Assembly (NCBI RefSeq): GCF_902493135.1
Contig: NZ_CABUOD010000015.1
Location: 1-64,000, forward strand
DNA: 64,000 nucleotides
Source: an uncultured Parabacteroides sp.
Lineage (GTDB): Bacteria > Bacteroidota > Bacteroidia > Bacteroidales > Tannerellaceae
Direction: 5' to 3'
Below, in pieces: positions 8,992-17,696 of the stretch (positions within the stretch are counted from its first letter, which is position 1; the number at the start of each line of letters is the position of its first letter). Below the pieces are notes generated by a model that was given only the letters and a program-made list of their open reading frames with translations, was not told the origin of the DNA and did no database searches. The position numbers and the translations under genes are program-made.

Positions 8992-9476
8992 CCTAATTCA
9001 ATAACTTCCAGGTCTTTAATTTTATTCCCGTCTATAACGAAACGTACCAACGTCCTTACCTGATGAAACCCGCTCTTACCGGCGGCGCCCGGATTCATAT
9101 ACAAGCAATTTAAGCTCCTGTCGAACGCGACTTTCAGGATATGCGAATGTCCGGCAATGAAAAGATCGGGCCGGGTGTCATACAGTTCTTCCCTGATAAG
9201 CGGATTGTAACGTCCCGGATAGCCCCCGATATGCGTCATCATGACGTTCACTTCCTCGGCTTTGAAGTGGGCGACTTGCGGGTATTGCAGCCGGAGCGAT
9301 TGCCCGTCTATATTGCCGTGTACGGCACGAAAAGGTTTCAAGGCGGCCAGCCGTGCAGCCAATCCGTCCGAACCGATATCTCCTGCATGCCAGATTTCGT
9401 CACATTCCGAGAAATATTCCGCATATTTATCATCCCACCAGGCATGGGTATCTGAAAGAAGTCCTATTTTAAGCAT
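8982..9476 (-). CDS. YfcE/MJ0936-type metallophosphoesterase
   Basis: 164-residue small calcineurin-like phosphodiesterase. The metal-binding motifs appear in order: SDTHAWWD near residue 8, HAGDIGS, VHGNID, THIGGYP and AGHSHI. The start is set at 9476 (MLKIGLLSDTHAWW) because the first metal motif then lies at the N terminus as in the family; a longer in-frame start at 9587 would run into the divergent ppk gene. Family members hydrolyse phosphodiesters in vitro with unclear physiological substrates. Convergent with the Nudix-like gene and divergent from ppk. Confidence 0.88.
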   Translation of the reverse strand: MLKIGLLSDTHAWWDDKYAEYFSECDEIWHAGDIGSDGLAARLAALKPFRAVHGNIDGQSLRLQYPQVAHFKAEEVNVMMTHIGGYPGRYNPLIREELYDTRPDLFIAGHSHILKVAFDRSLNCLYMNPGAAGKSGFHQVRTLVRFVIDGNKIKDLEVIELGNR

Positions 9477-9534
9477 AACAATTTCTTTTATCCCGCAAAA
9501 GTATTTATATTTACCGACCGAAGATAATAATACG

Positions 9535-11604
9535 ATGGAGAATTCACATAAATACTTTAAACGTGATATTAGCTGGTTGTCCTTCAACTATCGCGTTTTG
9601 CTGGAAGCGGAAGATGAAACGCTCCCTATCTATGAACGTATCAAGTTTCTTTCGATCTATTCGTCCAATCTCGAAGAGTTTTACGAAATAAGGGTTGCCG
9701 AGCACCGGGGTGTGATCATGAAAAAGAATTTCACCGAAGAAAGCGGGGCGGAAGCGGAAGAGACGCTTGCCGAAATCACGGAGGAAGTGAACCGGCAGCA
9801 GCGCGAATACTATCGCATATTCTCCAAAGTATTGCAGGAATTGAACCGGCAGGATATCTACTTGTATCAGGACAGCCGGCCGGAACCGTTTCATGAGGAG
9901 TTCGTGCATAACTTTTTCAATGAAGAGGTATTCCCTTTCCTCTCACCGGTCATGATACAGGCAGGGGATATCCGCACGTTCATACGCGACCGCCGTCTCT
10001 ATCTGGTGATCCGGATGATGAAAAAGAGCAAGCGGATGGGCGAACCCGATTATGTGCCGGACTATTATTATGCCCTGATGAAAATCCCGTATGCGAAAGT
10101 GCCTCGTTTTATCGAGTTGCCTACGCATGAAGGGAAACACTATATCATGTTTATCGACGATATTATCCGGGCCAATTTGTCCAGTATCTTCCCCGGCTAT
10201 GTGGTGGAGAGTTGCTACAGCATCAAGATTTCACGGGATGCCGATATCTACCTGGATGACGAGAAGGGCGGGAATATCGTGGAGAACATTCGCAAGAAAG
10301 TGAAAAAACGCAAGATCGGCGCCTTGAGCCGGTTTATGTACGACAGCAATATGCCCGATGATTTCTTGGCGTTTATATGCAATGCCTTTGGCATCACCAC
10401 CGACGACCTGGTGCAGGGGGGACGGTATAACAACCTGCAGGATCTGATCAAACTGCCGAATCCGAAGGGGAAAGAGTTGGAACAGCAGGTCCCGTCGCCT
10501 ATGCGCGTGCCTTTCCTGGACGAGATGGGTTCCGTCTTCCGGGCGGTGAAGAAGCGGGATATCCTGTTGCATTTCCCCTACCAGTCTTTCGATTACCTGA
10601 TCCGTTTCCTGATGGAGGCGGCTTTCGATCCGAAAGTGGATGAAATCAAGATCACGCAATACCGGGTGGCGGAGAATTCGGCCGTGATCAATACGCTGAT
10701 CAGCGCGGCGCAGAACGGCAAGAAGGTGACGGTCTTTGTGGAGCTGAAAGCCCGTTTCGACGAAGAGAACAATATGAGTACGGCCGAGCGGATGGAGCAG
10801 GCCGGCATCCGTATCATCTATAGCATCCCCGGCTTGAAAGTGCATGCAAAAGTGGCGGTTATCTTGCGGAAAGATACGGAGGACGGTAGCAAGCGGCGGG
10901 ATTTTGCCTATCTGAGCACCGGCAATTTCAATGAAAAGACGGCGCGTATCTATTCCGATATGGCGTTGCTGACTTCGAATGCGGAATTGATAACCGACAT
11001 AAACAAAGTGTTTGCGGTGCTGGAAGGGAAGCTGACCGGACCGACGTTCCGCCATCTGCTGGTTGCCCGTTTCAACATGGTTCCCGAACTAACCCGTATG
11101 ATCCATCGGGAGATCGAACATGTGAAGGCCGGGCGTAAAGGACGCATTGTGTTGAAGATGAACGGTCTGCATGACCAGAATATGATTGATGAATTGTATA
11201 ATGCGAGTGAGAACGGAGTGGAAATCGACCTGATCGTCCGGGGCATTTGCTGCCTGGTCCCGAACCGTCCGTTCAGTGCGAATATCCGGGTGACCCGTAT
11301 TGTGGATATGTTTCTGGAGCATTCCCGCATCTGGTATTTCCATAATGACGGTAAGGAGGATTTGTTCCTGACTTCCGCCGATTGGATGCGCCGGAACCTG
11401 AATCGCCGTATAGAGACAGCTTTCCCGATTCTGAATGCGGAAATCAAGCAAAACATCATCGAGATCCTGAATATCCAGTTGCAAGATAACGTGAAAGCCT
11501 GTCTGATCGACGAACATCTGCATAACCACTTCAAGCGGGACGACAACCCGGTGAAAGTCCGGGCGCAATTGGCTATTTATGAGTATCTGAAAAATAAGAT
11601 GTAG
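9535..11604 (+). CDS. ppk1: Polyphosphate kinase 1
   Basis: 689 residues. It reversibly transfers the ATP gamma-phosphate onto inorganic polyphosphate at the membrane or cytosol. The N-terminal domain starts YFKRDISWLSFNYRVLLEA, followed by the head domain and two phospholipase-D-like C-terminal domains. The autophosphorylated histidine is H437 in LKVHAKVAV and the second active-site histidine is H596 in LEHSRIWYFHND. ATG 9535 is chosen because it begins the conserved N terminus; an in-frame upstream extension to 9241 is antisense to the phosphoesterase gene. The following HTH gene begins 6 bp after the stop, suggesting an operon. Confidence 0.96.
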   Translation: MENSHKYFKRDISWLSFNYRVLLEAEDETLPIYERIKFLSIYSSNLEEFYEIRVAEHRGVIMKKNFTEESGAEAEETLAEITEEVNRQQREYYRIFSKVLQELNRQDIYLYQDSRPEPFHEEFVHNFFNEEVFPFLSPVMIQAGDIRTFIRDRRLYLVIRMMKKSKRMGEPDYVPDYYYALMKIPYAKVPRFIELPTHEGKHYIMFIDDIIRANLSSIFPGYVVESCYSIKISRDADIYLDDEKGGNIVENIRKKVKKRKIGALSRFMYDSNMPDDFLAFICNAFGITTDDLVQGGRYNNLQDLIKLPNPKGKELEQQVPSPMRVPFLDEMGSVFRAVKKRDILLHFPYQSFDYLIRFLMEAAFDPKVDEIKITQYRVAENSAVINTLISAAQNGKKVTVFVELKARFDEENNMSTAERMEQAGIRIIYSIPGLKVHAKVAVILRKDTEDGSKRRDFAYLSTGNFNEKTARIYSDMALLTSNAELITDINKVFAVLEGKLTGPTFRHLLVARFNMVPELTRMIHREIEHVKAGRKGRIVLKMNGLHDQNMIDELYNASENGVEIDLIVRGICCLVPNRPFSANIRVTRIVDMFLEHSRIWYFHNDGKEDLFLTSADWMRRNLNRRIETAFPILNAEIKQNIIEILNIQLQDNVKACLIDEHLHNHFKRDDNPVKVRAQLAIYEYLKNKM

Positions 11605-11609
11605 GCAAT

Positions 11610-12281
11610 ATGGAACTATCTTCTTCCTGGACATTCGTTTTATTCAGTTTGGCATTTGTCGCCCTGATCGCCGGAGCGTTGCTCGGATTCGTTATCGGGT
11701 ACAGGACGGGAGGCAGGCGGGAGCGTTTCCGCCTGGCAAAGGAAAAGCTGAAACGGAATAAAGAAGCTGTCTGCCGCTGGCAGAAGGAGCGGTACGAATA
11801 TGCCAGGCAGGTGAAACGCCTGGAAGAAGACCTGTTGCATTTGACGACCGAATCGGAACAATACAAGGAACAGATGTCCGACCTGGAGTTCTACCGGCAG
11901 AAATTGCGCGATAGCGAGCGGATCATTTCCTCTTTGTCGTCTGAAACCGCCGACCTGTCCGATACAAGTGTCTTGCCCCTACTGGTCCAGTTAAAGGAAG
12001 ACCCGCTCCATACGAATCTCACCCGCGAGGAATGGAATGATCTGTTCCATCTGACAGATCTCCTTTTCAACCATATCCTGACCGATATGAAGGAGAAGCA
12101 AGGGATCACCCGCCACGAGCAGGAAATCTGTTGCCTGGTCAAGTGGAACTTCTCGCGGAAGGAGCAACTCGCCGTCTTCAATAATACATCCGAAGCCCTG
12201 ACGAAGTCGAAAAACCGGTTGAAGAAGAAGCTCCGGCTGGACGAGAAGGCCGATTTGGATCAATTTATCCGCCTTTATTAA
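11610..12281 (+). CDS. Membrane-anchored coiled-coil protein with C-terminal HTH
   Basis: 223 residues. One N-terminal transmembrane helix (about residues 8-30, FVLFSLAFVALIAGALLGFV) is followed by a basic, heptad-rich coiled coil (about 40-115). The C-terminal 60 residues (ITRHEQEICCLVKWNFSRKE ... RLKKKLRL) resemble the LuxR/GerE-like HTH that ends many Bacteroidales membrane-bound regulators, with a hydrophobic DLDQFI tail. This predicts an inner-membrane protein with a cytoplasmic DNA-binding tail. It starts 6 bp after ppk1, so a link to phosphate or polyphosphate state is plausible but unproven. The HTH match is by pattern only. Confidence 0.65.
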   Translation: MELSSSWTFVLFSLAFVALIAGALLGFVIGYRTGGRRERFRLAKEKLKRNKEAVCRWQKERYEYARQVKRLEEDLLHLTTESEQYKEQMSDLEFYRQKLRDSERIISSLSSETADLSDTSVLPLLVQLKEDPLHTNLTREEWNDLFHLTDLLFNHILTDMKEKQGITRHEQEICCLVKWNFSRKEQLAVFNNTSEALTKSKNRLKKKLRLDEKADLDQFIRLY

Positions 12282-12417
12282 GGACCGGAAGGAGGCGGAT
12301 TGTCCGTCAAAAGGGAGGGTAGAGGCTGTTTGTCTTGTTTATGTGCTTGTTGTTTAGTCGGTTAATAAGCCGGGCGTTTGTCCGGCATCCTTTCTTTTCC
12401 TTCCTTCCCTTTTTCTC

Positions 12418-12425
12418 TACCTTTG
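12418..12425 (+). promoter_or_regulatory. Putative -7 element (TACCTTTG) for the DUF4837 gene
   Basis: TACCTTTG matches TAnnTTTG about 45 bp upstream of the DUF4837 start. The 180-bp gap before it is pyrimidine-rich and has no other recognised signal. Confidence 0.4.
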
Positions 12426-12470
12426 CGTTGTGTGAATTTGATTTTTAAGTAAACCTAATGAGTGAATGAC

Positions 12471-13475
12471 ATGAGAACACGATCTTTATTACTTTTGATC
12501 CTGATCGCCCTGGCGGGTGTCACGGCTTGCAACCGGTCATCCAAACCGGCTAAACAGTCCATCTTTATGAAACGGGCGACCGGTTTTGCATATGAAGTGC
12601 TGGTTGTAATGGACAAGAATACATGGAAAGGGGAAGCCGGACGGCTTCTGTACGACCAGTTGACGGCGCCTATACCGGGGCTGCCCCAGAATGAGCCGGC
12701 TATGCGGGTGACGTATGCCGAGCCGTCGCAGTTTGACGGCCTGTTGCAGTACGTCCGTAACATCATCCGTGTCCGGATCGACGAATCCCTTTACACAAAG
12801 GTATCCGTGCATAAGGAAAAGGACCGGTGGGCTGACGGGCAGGAGGTGGTGACGATAAATGCGCCTTCCTCCCGGCTTTTGGCTGAATACCTGGCGGAGC
12901 AGGGCCCACTGCTGGTTGCCTGGTTGGGAGAGAAGGAGCGGGAACGTGCCGCCGGTTATCTGGAAAGTTCGCATAGCGTCTGGGTGAATGACAAAGTGAG
13001 GGCGCGTTTCCATGCGCAGTTGTATGCACCCGAAGAGATGTGTTCTTATAAGGATACGACGGACTTCTTTTGGGCGACCGATCATGGCGTGCGGGGACGG
13101 ATCGATATGGTCGTGTATAGTTTCCCGTATGTCAGCGACCGCACTTTCACGTTGGATTATCTGGTTGCCATGCGCGATTCCGTTTTGGGAGAACATATAC
13201 AGGGCGCGTTCCCCGGTTCTTACATGACGACCGTGAAGCGTTTTTCTCCTTCTTATGAAGCGATCTCCCGGAATGGCGAATATTGCGGCGTGGTGAGAGG
13301 CTTGTGGGAGATGGAAGGCGACATGATGGGCGGACCGTTTGTCAGCCATGCCCGTCTCGACCCGAAGAACCAGCGGGTTGTCGTGGCGGAAACCTTCGTC
13401 TATGCCCCGAATACGGAAAAGGCGAAACTGATCCGGCGGGCGGAAGCGTCGCTTTATACGTTTTGTTTGAATTGA
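12471..13475 (+). CDS. DUF4837 family lipoprotein
   Basis: 334 residues. The N terminus is a lipoprotein signal (MRTRSLLLLILIALAGVTAC) with the lipobox cysteine at residue 20, predicting an outer- or inner-membrane lipoprotein. The body, including ATGFAYEVLVVMDKNTWKG and the near-C-terminal VVVAETFVYAPNTEK, matches the Bacteroidetes DUF4837 family, whose role is unknown. ATG 12471 is preferred over a GTG at 12462 because it directly begins the signal peptide. The FtsX-type permease gene starts 29 bp downstream, so the two may share a transcript. Confidence 0.88.
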   Translation: MRTRSLLLLILIALAGVTACNRSSKPAKQSIFMKRATGFAYEVLVVMDKNTWKGEAGRLLYDQLTAPIPGLPQNEPAMRVTYAEPSQFDGLLQYVRNIIRVRIDESLYTKVSVHKEKDRWADGQEVVTINAPSSRLLAEYLAEQGPLLVAWLGEKERERAAGYLESSHSVWVNDKVRARFHAQLYAPEEMCSYKDTTDFFWATDHGVRGRIDMVVYSFPYVSDRTFTLDYLVAMRDSVLGEHIQGAFPGSYMTTVKRFSPSYEAISRNGEYCGVVRGLWEMEGDMMGGPFVSHARLDPKNQRVVVAETFVYAPNTEKAKLIRRAEASLYTFCLN

Positions 13476-13504
13476 CAGGTGGATACTTTAAATTTAAGAT
13501 GATT

Positions 13505-15871
13505 ATGTTCAAACTCTATCTGAAAATCGCTTTCCGCAATATGTGGAAATACAAGACGCAGTCGCTGACCGGTATTTTCGGATTGGCATTCGGACTTGCC
13601 TGCTTCGTACCGGTCCTTTATTGGATGCATTACGAGACGTCTTACGACGGTTTTTACCCGGAAGCGGAGCATATCTATCGTGTTTATGCCGTAGATAAAC
13701 AGTCCGGCAATGTGAACAAAAGCCTTTCGAAAGTGTATGAGAAGACATTGCACGAGCAGTTTCCGGCTGTAGAAGCCTCTGCCGTTTGCATAACCGGGCA
13801 GGAGGAGAACTGCCGTACCGATCATGTCCCGTATGTCCGGTTGCGCATGCTTTATGCCGAGAACGCTTTCTTCGATGTCTTCCCGCAGAAGTTTGTTTGC
13901 GGCGATGCCGAACGTCCGCTACAGGTCATAGATAATATCGTGCTTACGGAAACGATGGCTGCACGCTTGTTCGGCGATCCGGAAAAGGCGGTCGGGCAAC
14001 AGGTGCAGAATACGATCCGGGCGGATTGGCCGCCCTATACGGTCACGGCGGTGGTGAAAGACCCGCCGGCCAACTCGAATTTCTCGTTCGACGCGATTAT
14101 TTACAGCAATATGGTCAAGCACTTTGCCGAAATAGATGAAAAACAACAGTGGGGCTTTTTCATCTTTGATTTGTATGTGAAGCTGAATCCTCATGCGGAT
14201 GCCGGGGCGTTGGCAGGACAGGTGCGTGAGTTGGCTTCCCGGTCGGGGACTAACCCCAATGTCGAGTTGCGGATGTTGCCCATCGGCGATATCCGTCACC
14301 ACCTGAACTCGGATGCGCCTTTTACGCTGAACTTTATTGGTCTGTTTGTCGCCTCCGGGATCTTGCTGCTGTTATCTACGATATTCAATTTCTTGAACTT
14401 GCATCTCGACTTTTTCCGCCAGCGCCTCCGGGAGTTGCATTTGCGCATCGTGAACGGAGCTACGGGAGGCCAGTTGATCCGGCAGATGCTTTTCGAATTG
14501 GCTTGTTCGATCCTGATCGCTTTCTTGCTGGCATGTTTCCTGATACTGCTTGTCCGTCCCGCCTTTTCAGGGTTGTTGGACATTGAAATAGGAGTGTCGC
14601 GATTGGTCCTGTTCTTCCTGGCTTGCAGTGCCGTATTGCTGGCCTCGATACTGCTTGTCGGTGTTGTCGCTTTTTGGCGGTTAAGCCGTTTAGCCATGCA
14701 GCCTGCGTCGGAAAGGGAGAATACGCGGCAACCGGTGTTGAGGCGGATGGCTGTCACCTTGCAGCTTGCGGTCAGTGTCGTGTTTATCCTTGCCGCATCC
14801 GTCGTGATGATGCAGATGCGTTTTGTCAGTCACAAAGATTTGGGGTTTGACCGTAACGGAGTCGTGCAGTTGTCCGGGTTTCAGGATTATTCCGGAAAAG
14901 TGGAAGCTGCCTTGATAGACAAGTTGAAGGCGGTCCCCCAGGTCGAAACCCTGACCGATGCTTATTTCGAACCTCGCCATGAGGTATTGCCCTATTGCCT
15001 GTCGAACCGGGTGGAATGGCCGGGGGAGCAATCGTCTGCGAACAGCTCTTTTTATCTGATTTCCGCAGACGAGCGTTTTGCCTCGACGTTCCGCTTGAAA
15101 CTGCTTCATGGGAAGTGGTGGGAGGAAGGGCAGATGCGAAAGGTGGTCCTCAACGAGGAGGCGGTCTGCGTGATGGGGCTTCGCGATCCGGTGGGGACAG
15201 TTATCCGCATGCCTGTGTTTGAAGAGGATTCCGTTGCCGATTATGAAGTGGCGGGCGTGGTGAAAGACTTCCATTTGTTGTCGCTTCGCAACCGCATCCA
15301 GCCTGCGCTTTTCTTTCCTTCGACACGTTTGTTCAATCTCTTGTATCTGCGTGTTGTTCCCGGACAGGAAATGGAGGCGATCCGCCGGGTGATGGAGATC
15401 CTTCCCGAAGTCGACGTCACGTTGGCTGATGCCCGTTTGACACCGATAGGTGATTTGTACGACCGCCTCAACCGCTCGGAGCAGGTCGGCCTGAAGATGT
15501 TTTCCGTCCTGGCGGTCGTTTGCCTGCTGATCTCGTTGTTCGGCATTTATGCCGTGGCTTCTGCCGCCACGCAGCGTCGCCGTAAAGAGATTGCCATCCG
15601 CAAGGTGGTCGGCGCCGAAGCCGGAACGATCGTCCGCATGTTCTTCCGCGAATATACGCTGCAAGTGTTCATGGCCGCTGTCTTTGCACTCCCGCTGTCC
15701 TACTTTGCCATGAACAACTGGCTGCAAGGGTATGCCTATCGCACGGATATCCCCGGATGGCTGCTGGCGGGGGTACTCACGGGAGTGGTGGCGGTGGTGC
15801 TGCTTACCGTATTGGGGCAGGTGTTGAGGGCGGCCAACGGTAATCCGGCGGAGGTGGTGAAGAGCGAGTGA
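13505..15871 (+). CDS. FtsX/MacB-type ABC transporter permease (paralogue 1)
   Basis: 788 residues. An N-terminal transmembrane helix (about 18-40) is followed by a MacB-like periplasmic domain, an FtsX core (about 280-400), a second transmembrane and periplasmic unit, and a final FtsX core (about 660-780) ending NPAEVVKSE. This tandem architecture is that of large Bacteroidetes permeases that normally pair with an ATPase, but no ATPase gene is in the window. The start MFKLYLKIAFRNMWK at 13505 aligns residue for residue with paralogue 2 at 17697; the far upstream in-frame start at 13283 lies inside the DUF4837 gene. Such proteins often act as mechanotransmission permeases. Its substrate is unknown. 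Confidence 0.88.
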   Translation: MFKLYLKIAFRNMWKYKTQSLTGIFGLAFGLACFVPVLYWMHYETSYDGFYPEAEHIYRVYAVDKQSGNVNKSLSKVYEKTLHEQFPAVEASAVCITGQEENCRTDHVPYVRLRMLYAENAFFDVFPQKFVCGDAERPLQVIDNIVLTETMAARLFGDPEKAVGQQVQNTIRADWPPYTVTAVVKDPPANSNFSFDAIIYSNMVKHFAEIDEKQQWGFFIFDLYVKLNPHADAGALAGQVRELASRSGTNPNVELRMLPIGDIRHHLNSDAPFTLNFIGLFVASGILLLLSTIFNFLNLHLDFFRQRLRELHLRIVNGATGGQLIRQMLFELACSILIAFLLACFLILLVRPAFSGLLDIEIGVSRLVLFFLACSAVLLASILLVGVVAFWRLSRLAMQPASERENTRQPVLRRMAVTLQLAVSVVFILAASVVMMQMRFVSHKDLGFDRNGVVQLSGFQDYSGKVEAALIDKLKAVPQVETLTDAYFEPRHEVLPYCLSNRVEWPGEQSSANSSFYLISADERFASTFRLKLLHGKWWEEGQMRKVVLNEEAVCVMGLRDPVGTVIRMPVFEEDSVADYEVAGVVKDFHLLSLRNRIQPALFFPSTRLFNLLYLRVVPGQEMEAIRRVMEILPEVDVTLADARLTPIGDLYDRLNRSEQVGLKMFSVLAVVCLLISLFGIYAVASAATQRRRKEIAIRKVVGAEAGTIVRMFFREYTLQVFMAAVFALPLSYFAMNNWLQGYAYRTDIPGWLLAGVLTGVVAVVLLTVLGQVLRAANGNPAEVVKSE

Positions 15872-15887
15872 ATTTCTTGAATGGCAT

Positions 15888-16427
15888 TTACATTTGGACT
15901 TCATACTCCAAATAACTATTATTGCCAAAATAAAGATAAAGGCATCCGTCCATGTATGCCCAGACCCTCACCTTTGCCAGCAGTTCCCGGTAGCGGTCGC
16001 CGAAATCGGATTCGATGACTTCCGTGGCGCATTTTTCGGCCAATTGTATCGTCCATTCCTTCGGGTCTGTGCTATAGCTTCCTTCTATGGTGTTGACAGA
16101 TGAACGTCCTATGTATTTTCCGGTTTCCAGGAATGTTCCGTCTCCTTCGAAAGACAGTGTGAAAGTTCTGGAGTTTCCGTAATCGGCTCCTTCTTCCTCT
16201 TTGAGGTTTTTGATGGACTTGCCGTTTTCGACGGCATTTGCCAATTTCCAGCAGACTCCCTCTCCGGTGACTTTGTATGAGGATGTGTCCGGCCCTTTGG
16301 TTACATTCCATTCGTTCGGATCGTCCGGATCGTCCAGTCCTGCCGAATCGTCGCACCCGAACCCGACCGCCATGCCGAGCAGCAGCAAGGCGATTTTGAA
16401 TAATGATTGTAAAACAGTCGTTTTCAT
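15888..16427 (-). CDS. META-domain-like lipoprotein
   Basis: 179-residue predicted lipoprotein. The N-terminal hydrophobic stretch ends in GMAVGFGC, a plausible lipobox with cysteine near residue 25, followed by an acidic Asp-rich linker. The remainder has a CWKLANAV start, a LSFEGDGTF strand, an EGSYS turn and a KCATEV segment, a spacing reminiscent of META/HslJ domains that occur as cell-surface lipoproteins. The match is by pattern, so function stays open. It ends 17 bp from the end of the convergent permease gene and starts next to the 23-bp repeat array, which could carry or affect its promoter. Confidence 0.65.
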   Translation of the reverse strand: MKTTVLQSLFKIALLLLGMAVGFGCDDSAGLDDPDDPNEWNVTKGPDTSSYKVTGEGVCWKLANAVENGKSIKNLKEEEGADYGNSRTFTLSFEGDGTFLETGKYIGRSSVNTIEGSYSTDPKEWTIQLAEKCATEVIESDFGDRYRELLAKVRVWAYMDGCLYLYFGNNSYLEYEVQM

Positions 16428-16462
16428 GCGATTTGAGATTTATGTGAATAATAAGTTTGCAG

Positions 16463-16571
16463 TTATCGATCGAGTAGGTGTCCATCTACTCGATCGATAG
16501 ATGCCCACCTACTCGATTGAAAGACGCCCGCCTACTCGACTGAAAGACGTCCGCCTACTCGACGAGTAGGA
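16463..16571. repeat. 23-bp tandem array with core CTACTCGA, bounded by inverted cores
   Basis: CTACTCGA begins units at 16486, 16509, 16532 and 16555, exactly 23 bp apart; the 15-nt remainders are similar (TTGAAAGACGCCCGC type). The reverse-complement core CGAGTAGG occurs just before the array (16471-16478) and just after the last core (16564-16571). The left boundary forms a perfect 13-bp inverted repeat (16465-16477 with 16486-16498, 8-nt loop) and the right boundary CTACTCG-A-CGAGTAG. It fills the gap between two minus-strand genes: downstream of the IHF-like/DUF4469 gene and upstream of the META-like lipoprotein gene. Confidence 0.9.
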
Positions 16572-16580
16572 AAATGCCGG

Positions 16581-17372
16581 TTAGAGTTCTCCCGGTCTTT
16601 CTTCTTCGCCACCGCCACCGCTGCTTGGTACTTCACCGATGTAAAGGGGAGTGTATATCAATGTGCGGGGAGATTTCAGGAGTGTGTTGTTGTTGCTGTA
16701 ATACGTCTCGATCTCCAGCCGGTACGTCCCTTCAGGCAAGCTGGCCGGAACGACCAGTATGATACGTTTCGGTTCGTTGATCGAAGTCGAGGCGACCGTT
16801 GCCGCCACCGCGTCCGTTTCGGCATTGACGAACTTGATGCTTCCGATGCCCGACCCGTCGGCGTTGAGGCTGCGGATCTTCTTGCCCGTGATGTCGATCG
16901 TGTTGCCCGGTGTCATGAACCCGTCCGTGCGTCCGGTGGCCGAGTCGGTCACCAGGCCGATGCGTGCGCCGCCCGAGTCGAGCACGTTGCCGGAGAATAC
17001 GGGCACTACCGTTTCCAGTTCCTTGCGGAATGCCGATGAGGGGTTGATGTTCACATACGGTTTCTGTTTGGAGGGATCTACCACGCCGTCCGTCCCGACG
17101 AACGAGCCGGGCAGGGCCGGGGCGTAGAGCGTGGATCCGGTGTTGACGGTGTTGCCTTGGCAGACCGATTCGATGATTTTCTTGTCATACAGGGTGATGA
17201 CGCCGATGACCGTCTCGCGGTTGTAGGCCGTTTCCTTTACGATGTCGTCGGCGAGGTTGTCGACCGTCTTCGGGAGGAGGGTTTTCACTGTGGCGGTGTA
17301 GTCGTTCGTCACGTCTTTTGTCAGAAGGTTTTCGGCGAGGTCGAAGAACCATTTGTAACTTTTTGTTGCCAT
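16581..17372 (-). CDS. IHF-like DNA-binding/DUF4469 domain protein
   Basis: 263 residues. The N-terminal ~125 residues (MATKSYKWFFDLAENLL, ADDIVKETAYNRETV, FRKELETV) resemble the HU/IHF-like DNA-binding fold of the Bvu_2165 family in Bacteroidetes. The C-terminal part (NVLDSGGARIGLVTDSATG through LLKSPRTLIYTP) is the DUF4469 Ig-like domain, ending in a Gly/Glu-rich tail. These proteins are common in Bacteroides but their physiological role is unclear; DNA binding is inferred from the fold. It lies between the two FtsX paralogues, is oriented like the META-like lipoprotein, and its stop is 10 bp from the 23-bp array. Base composition in its middle is more GC-rich than its neighbours. Confidence 0.8.
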   Translation of the reverse strand: MATKSYKWFFDLAENLLTKDVTNDYTATVKTLLPKTVDNLADDIVKETAYNRETVIGVITLYDKKIIESVCQGNTVNTGSTLYAPALPGSFVGTDGVVDPSKQKPYVNINPSSAFRKELETVVPVFSGNVLDSGGARIGLVTDSATGRTDGFMTPGNTIDITGKKIRSLNADGSGIGSIKFVNAETDAVAATVASTSINEPKRIILVVPASLPEGTYRLEIETYYSNNNTLLKSPRTLIYTPLYIGEVPSSGGGGEEERPGEL

Positions 17373-17499
17373 ATCGTTTGTATTTATGTTGAAGGCAAAC
17401 TTACCTTTTTATATTGGATTATGGCTTTGAATATCAATATATTTATTATGTTGTTCAACACGTAAGCGGAGTGGGAGGCGGTTGATGGGCGTGACATGT

Positions 17500-17591
17500 G
17501 GCCGGGCGGAGAGGCGGGACTGCTCCGTCCGGCCGGAATCCTCTGGAAAGTGTCTAATATATTTACACCGCTGTCAAATAATTAGACACTT
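17500..17591. promoter_or_regulatory. Hairpin plus 11-bp inverted repeat upstream of FtsX paralogue 2
   Basis: The 324-bp gap 17373-17696 holds no ORF. It contains a strong 12-bp stem (17500-17511 with 17523-17534, GGCCGGGCGGAG/CTCCGTCCGGCC), then a perfect 11-bp inverted repeat AAGTGTCTAAT (17548-17558) / ATTAGACACTT (17581-17591) separated by 22 nt. The second dyad is about 105 bp before the permease start and has the look of an operator or a weak terminator. No clear -33/-7 pair could be placed. Confidence 0.5.
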
Positions 17592-17696
17592 CCGATGGCC
17601 TTGCGTTGTTGCAATGTGTTGTATATTATATGATTATGCGTATTGGCATGTTTTTTGCTCTTGTTTCGGGAGTCGTAACTTTAATTAGATGGCATT

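Noticed and set aside
9241..9534. N-terminal extension of polyphosphate kinase
   Set aside because: It runs antisense through the phosphoesterase gene; the conserved kinase N terminus starts at 9535.
13283..13504. N-terminal extension of the first FtsX permease
   Set aside because: It overlaps the DUF4837 gene in another frame, and the paralogue starts at the position equal to 13505.
14690..15928. 412-codon minus-strand ORF opposite the first permease
   Set aside because: It is a histidine/arginine/glutamine-rich shadow of the FtsX coding frame.
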